A stretch of DNA of 7,540 bases from Methanosarcinaceae archaeon. GTDB lineage: Archaea > Halobacteriota > Methanosarcinia > Methanosarcinales > Methanosarcinaceae. The DNA is taken from assembly GCA_028690255.1 (NCBI GenBank), contig JAQVBP010000026.1, positions 1 through 7,540 on the forward strand, read 5' to 3'. The position numbers and the translations under genes were made by a program. The notes beneath the pieces are model-generated. The model made no database searches. It saw only the letters and a list, made by a program, of their open reading frames with translations, and had not been told where the DNA came from. Shown here in pieces: positions 4,990-7,540 of this stretch (positions are counted from its first letter, which is position 1; every line of letters starts with the position of its first letter).

Positions 4990-6168
4990 TCAGTCCTCCT
5001 GAGTACTGCCCCCATCTTTCTTTTTCTTTACCTTTCCTTTTTTATCAAGTTCTTTTTCCAGCAATTCCCTCACTGATTTCGGCCCGTCCAGATTCCCTGC
5101 AAGCCTCCGGAGCCTTTCGGTTTTTTTCCTGTAACTTTCGTCTTCCAGGACTTCTTTGATGCACTCCAGGATAACCTCGGGCCTGCTTGAGTAACTGAGC
5201 CTTCTCCCGTAGCCTTCCTCCTCGATTACGGCGGCGTTGTTTTCCTGTTCGCTGTGCCCTTCGTCCGGGAAAGATAGGACGGGAATCCCGAAACTGAGGG
5301 CCTCCATCATGGTGCTGTGCCCGCCGGGAGCAATCACGGCCCCGGAACTTTTGAAGTAGGGGAGGGGGTCCTTTACAAAGGGGAGGACCTGCACGTTTTT
5401 CGGGGGTTCCGGAAGGCTTTCCGGATCGAGGTTCGGGCCGGAGATCAGGGTGTAATGGATTTCCGGGTCAAGCTTTGCAGTCTCCAGGACATTTTTGAAG
5501 ATGGGGGCACGGTAGCCAAAACCCCCTATAAGGGAGATAACATGGGGTTTGGCCAGGGAGATTTCCTTCACCTCCCCGGGTGTCTGCCTGACCAGGGGAC
5601 CGCTGTAAAAGACCTTTTCCTTAACCTTCGGGGAAAAGGAGAGGTTCTGCCTGCAAACCGTATAGGGGAGGGGATAGTCAGGGATGATGATCCCGTCCAC
5701 CTTTTCAAAGGTGTGGGAGTAGAGTTTTTTGCTAAGTTCCCCAAGGAGTCTTAGTGGGACTCCCCTACTCTTGAAAAACTCTTCCATATTTGACTGGTTT
5801 ATTATAAGGTAAACCGGAATTTTCAGGGCCCGGGCTGCAAGGATTCCCAGGTAGTAGCTGTCCGAGACCACGACGTCGGGACAGAGGTCCCTGGTAAGTT
5901 TCAAAAGCTTCGGGCCTCCGAGGAGCCGGGCGTTTTTCAGGGTTGCCTCAACCGAACCTTTGAAGTCAAGACTTCCGGCTTTTCCCACAAGTTTTATCTC
6001 GGAAGGAATTTCATGGGCTTCATATCCCGTTTTCTCCACCAGTTCTTTTGAGTACCCGTAAGCTCCGAAATGGGTTTCATGGCCTGCGGCCAGAAACTCT
6101 TTTCCGAGAGCAAGGCAACGGCTCGTGTGTCCGAGGCCCTCCCCACACATGAAAATCATTATCCTCAT
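4990..6168 (-). CDS. Glycosyltransferase, GT-B fold, MJ1255/VC2487-like family (downstream paralogue)
   Basis: Predicted nucleotide-sugar-dependent glycosyltransferase, related to the MurG/UGT-like MJ1255 family. It would act at the cytoplasmic face of the membrane on a lipid or envelope acceptor that cannot be named. The 392 residues form two Rossmann-like halves. The N-terminal half opens with MRIMIFMCGEGLGHTSR, whose GEGLGH loop (9-14) is the acceptor-side glycine motif. The C-terminal half carries GGHSTMMEALSFGIPVLSFP (282-301) and GHSEQENNA (304-312), the donor-sugar binding signature. The last 20 or so residues are lysine-rich (KKGKVKKKKDGG) and absent from the neighbouring paralogue. 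The ATG at 6168 is supported by GTGGTG five bases upstream and by alignment with the paralogue. It lies 50 bp downstream of that gene and has its own TATA-like box, so it may be both co-transcribed and separately expressed. Specific activity is uncertain. Confidence 0.88.
   Translation of the reverse strand: MRIMIFMCGEGLGHTSRCLALGKEFLAAGHETHFGAYGYSKELVEKTGYEAHEIPSEIKLVGKAGSLDFKGSVEATLKNARLLGGPKLLKLTRDLCPDVVVSDSYYLGILAARALKIPVYLIINQSNMEEFFKSRGVPLRLLGELSKKLYSHTFEKVDGIIIPDYPLPYTVCRQNLSFSPKVKEKVFYSGPLVRQTPGEVKEISLAKPHVISLIGGFGYRAPIFKNVLETAKLDPEIHYTLISGPNLDPESLPEPPKNVQVLPFVKDPLPYFKSSGAVIAPGGHSTMMEALSFGIPVLSFPDEGHSEQENNAAVIEEEGYGRRLSYSSRPEVILECIKEVLEDESYRKKTERLRRLAGNLDGPKSVRELLEKELDKKGKVKKKKDGGSTQED
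6077..6153 (-). repeat. Near-identical 77-nt block shared by both glycosyltransferase genes
   Basis: This stretch matches 7279-7355 at 76 of 77 positions by hand count. It encodes residues of about 6-30 in both proteins, including GEGLGHTSRCLALGKEFLAAG. The neighbouring 72 nt (6005-6076 against 7207-7278) differ at roughly 16 positions and the rest of the genes differ more, so this is a local island of identity, as left by gene conversion. Confidence 0.85.
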
Positions 6169-6207
6169 AAAAACACCACTCTTTTTTCCTACAGATGGAG
6201 TTTTTTC

Positions 6208-6215
6208 AATATATA
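6208..6215 (-). promoter_or_regulatory. TATA-like box before the downstream glycosyltransferase
   Basis: The minus strand reads CCTATATATTG, with TATATATT at 6215-6208, starting just past the TAA of the upstream gene. It is about 44 bp from the ATG at 6168, which would give a leader of about 18-20 nt that contains the GTGGTG ribosome site. Position and composition only. Confidence 0.4.
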
Positions 6216-6218
6216 GGT

Positions 6219-7370
6219 TTATCTGATTTCTACGGAGCTTTGGGGCTCTATCCTGGATTCCAGCAATTCTCTAACGGCCCCCGGCCCATTAAGGGCTTCC
6301 GCAAGCTTTCTGAGCCTTTCGGTTTTTTCCCTGTAATTTTCGGCTTCCAGGACTTCCCTTATGCAGGCCAGGATGACCTCGGGCCTGGTCAGGTAGCTCA
6401 TGCGCCTGCCATACCCGTTTTCTTCAAGCACGGTCGCGTTGTTTTCCTGCTCGTTATGCCTTTCGTCCGGAAAGGAGAGAACCGGGAGCCCGAAGCTCAG
6501 GCTTTCCAGGAGGGTGCTATGTCCGCCTGCGGTAATAACGGCATCCGAGCCTTTAAAATAGGGGAAGGGGTTGTCCGTAAACTCCACGAACTCAACATTA
6601 CCAGGTCTTTCAGGCAATTCTTCAGAGCTGATTCCGGGCCCCAGGATGAAACTGTAGTTTATACCGGGATCGAGCCTTGCAGCTTCCAGGACACTTTTAA
6701 AAATTGCAGCCCTGTATCCGAAAGCTCCTATAGTGCAAAGGATGTTCGGGCTTTTCAGGACCTTTGCCTCAATCTCGGCGTAGCTCTGCCGGATTATAGG
6801 ACCGCTGAAAAAGATTGTGTCGTTAAGCTCTCTTGAAAGAGTGAAGTTCCGCCTGTTGACCGAATATGGAAGCGGAAAATCGGGGACTATTATTCCGTCA
6901 ACTCCGCTGAATATATGCGTATAAAATTTTTTGACAAATATTCCGAGAAATCCTGTAAGAGGGCCTTTTCCCTCGAAAAACTCTATCATGTTGAACTGAT
7001 GGGCAATAATATAGACCGGAATTTTTCGGGCTTTTGCAGCCAGGATTCCCAGGTAGTAGCCGTCCGAGAGTACCACGTCAGGTTCGAGCTTTTTTAAAAG
7101 CTTTCGAAGCTCTGCGCCCCCGAAAAGCTGTCCGTTCCTAAAGGTCGCCCCTATGGATTTACTCAGGCTGAGGCTTCCTTTATCCCCTACGAGAGTCAGC
7201 TCGGGCGGGATTTCATGGGCCTTATACCCAGTTTTTTCAATAAGTTCCTTTGAGTAACCGTACGCCCCGAAATGGACATCATGGCCTGCGGCCAGAAACT
7301 CTTTTCCGAGGGCAAGGCAACGGCTCGTGTGTCCGAGGCCCTCCCCACACATGAATAGCAGTATTTTCAT
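6219..7370 (-). CDS. Glycosyltransferase, GT-B fold, MJ1255/VC2487-like family (upstream paralogue)
   Basis: Tandem paralogue of the gene at 4990-6168, 383 residues from the chosen start, with the same two-domain layout. It has GEGLGH at 9-14, GGHSTLLESLSFGLPVLSFP at about 282-301 and RHNEQENNA just after. Core motifs are nearly identical between the two, while residues of about 55-100, 125-150 and 195-215 and the C-terminus differ. This suggests a shared donor-binding site with different acceptors (inference). An open frame extends 16 codons further (ATG at 7418), but the ATG at 7370 is preferred: it aligns exactly with the paralogue, GGAG lies nine bases upstream (7383-7380), and the extension runs into the decamer repeat. 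It ends in TAA at 6221-6219. It is probably the first gene of a two-gene unit ending at the terminator near 4941. The acceptor is unknown. Confidence 0.88.
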   Translation of the reverse strand: MKILLFMCGEGLGHTSRCLALGKEFLAAGHDVHFGAYGYSKELIEKTGYKAHEIPPELTLVGDKGSLSLSKSIGATFRNGQLFGGAELRKLLKKLEPDVVLSDGYYLGILAAKARKIPVYIIAHQFNMIEFFEGKGPLTGFLGIFVKKFYTHIFSGVDGIIVPDFPLPYSVNRRNFTLSRELNDTIFFSGPIIRQSYAEIEAKVLKSPNILCTIGAFGYRAAIFKSVLEAARLDPGINYSFILGPGISSEELPERPGNVEFVEFTDNPFPYFKGSDAVITAGGHSTLLESLSFGLPVLSFPDERHNEQENNATVLEENGYGRRMSYLTRPEVILACIREVLEAENYREKTERLRKLAEALNGPGAVRELLESRIEPQSSVEIR

Positions 7371-7379
7371 AAAATCCGG

Positions 7380-7383
7380 CTCC
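7380..7383 (-). promoter_or_regulatory. Ribosome binding site deciding the start at 7370
   Basis: GGAG on the minus strand, nine bases before the ATG at 7370-7368. It favours this start over the ATGs at 7418, 7415 and 7385 in the same frame, which have no comparable site. Confidence 0.6.
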
Positions 7384-7400
7384 ATTAGGCTCCAATCGGC

Positions 7401-7510
7401 CCCATCAAACTCCATCAAACATAATCAAAATCCATCAAATATAATCAAACATAATCAAAATCCATCAAATATAATCAAACATAATCAAAATCCATCAAAT
7501 TCCATCAAAA
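7401..7510. repeat. Decamer array (NNNATCAAAN), eleven copies, in 30-bp higher-order units
   Basis: Every 10 bases from 7401 to 7510 the plus strand reads three variable bases, ATCAAA, then one base. The variants TCCATCAAAT, ATAATCAAAC and ATAATCAAAA are ordered in a 30-bp unit that is exact at 7441-7470 and 7471-7500 and nearly so at 7411-7440. Degenerate decamers continue at 7381-7400. A tract spacing equal to the helical turn predicts intrinsic bending. Read toward the glycosyltransferase, the array gives ATTATATTT boxes near 7436-7446 and 7466-7476 that could act as TATA elements. It is not coding: the 10-bp period breaks every frame with stops. The last 30 bp of the window show nothing I can name. 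Confidence 0.9.
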
Positions 7511-7540
7511 AACATAAAACTTCTTTCTGGCGGTGGTTAG

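Noticed and set aside
4745..5002. Plus-strand open frame of 85 codons
   Set aside because: Runs across an inverted repeat and the minus-strand terminator into the end of the glycosyltransferase gene; no family features or convincing ribosome site.
5317..6836. Long plus-strand open frames (5317-5754, 6195-6836)
   Set aside because: Antisense shadows of the two glycosyltransferase genes, whose minus-strand proteins carry complete family motifs.
7371..7418. Sixteen-codon N-terminal extension of the upstream glycosyltransferase
   Set aside because: Absent from the paralogue, lies partly in the decamer repeat, and GGAG is correctly placed for the ATG at 7370.
7401..7510. CRISPR array
   Set aside because: Units are contiguous decamers with no unique spacers; no cas gene is near.

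Overview
The window looks like chromosomal DNA from a methanogenic archaeon of the Methanosarcina type. This is inferred from moderately GC-rich genes set in AT-rich, repeat-littered intergenic DNA, TATA-like boxes instead of bacterial -35/-10 promoters, G-rich Shine-Dalgarno sites, GTG and TTG starts, and protein families common in that group (MacB/FtsX-type permease, GIN-domain lipoprotein, MJ1255/VC2487-type glycosyltransferases). I could not run a search, so the genus is an inference. I see no tRNA, rRNA, CRISPR array, transposase or complete mobile element.

Layout. Positions 1-716 hold no intact gene. On the minus strand, about 194-440 is a decayed GNAT acetyltransferase gene with two in-frame stops and a frameshift. 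Around it lie a pair of overlapping inverted repeats (53-104) and the AT-rich promoter region of the next gene. Positions 717-1928 (+) encode an ABC transporter permease with no ATPase partner in the window. It converges on a minus-strand gene (1977-2753) for a putative lipoprotein with a GIN-type beta repeat domain. The divergent gap 2754-3051 holds a 41-bp sequence repeated three times and a 25-bp sequence repeated twice, one in front of each flanking gene. Then, all on the plus strand, come methionine-R-sulfoxide reductase msrB (3052-3471, TTG start), a 64-residue two-helix membrane protein (3591-3785) and a HAD-superfamily phosphatase (3860-4522). Positions 4523-4989 are non-coding, with short repeats, several GC-rich hairpins and a good minus-strand terminator. 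The right third is a tandem pair of paralogous GT-B glycosyltransferases on the minus strand (4990-6168 and 6219-7370). The upstream member is preceded by a 10-bp-phased repeat array (7401-7510).

Function. The window is a set of small units, not one pathway: membrane transport or envelope (permease, GIN lipoprotein), oxidative repair (MsrB), metabolite dephosphorylation (HAD) and glycosylation of an envelope component or lipid (two glycosyltransferases). I found no convincing new multi-gene system. The most interesting signals are at DNA level: a 77-nt block that is almost identical between the two glycosyltransferase genes while the adjacent DNA has diverged (probable gene conversion), the phased decamer array, the duplicated promoter-like repeats in the GIN/msrB gap, and the GNAT relic hidden in apparently empty DNA.
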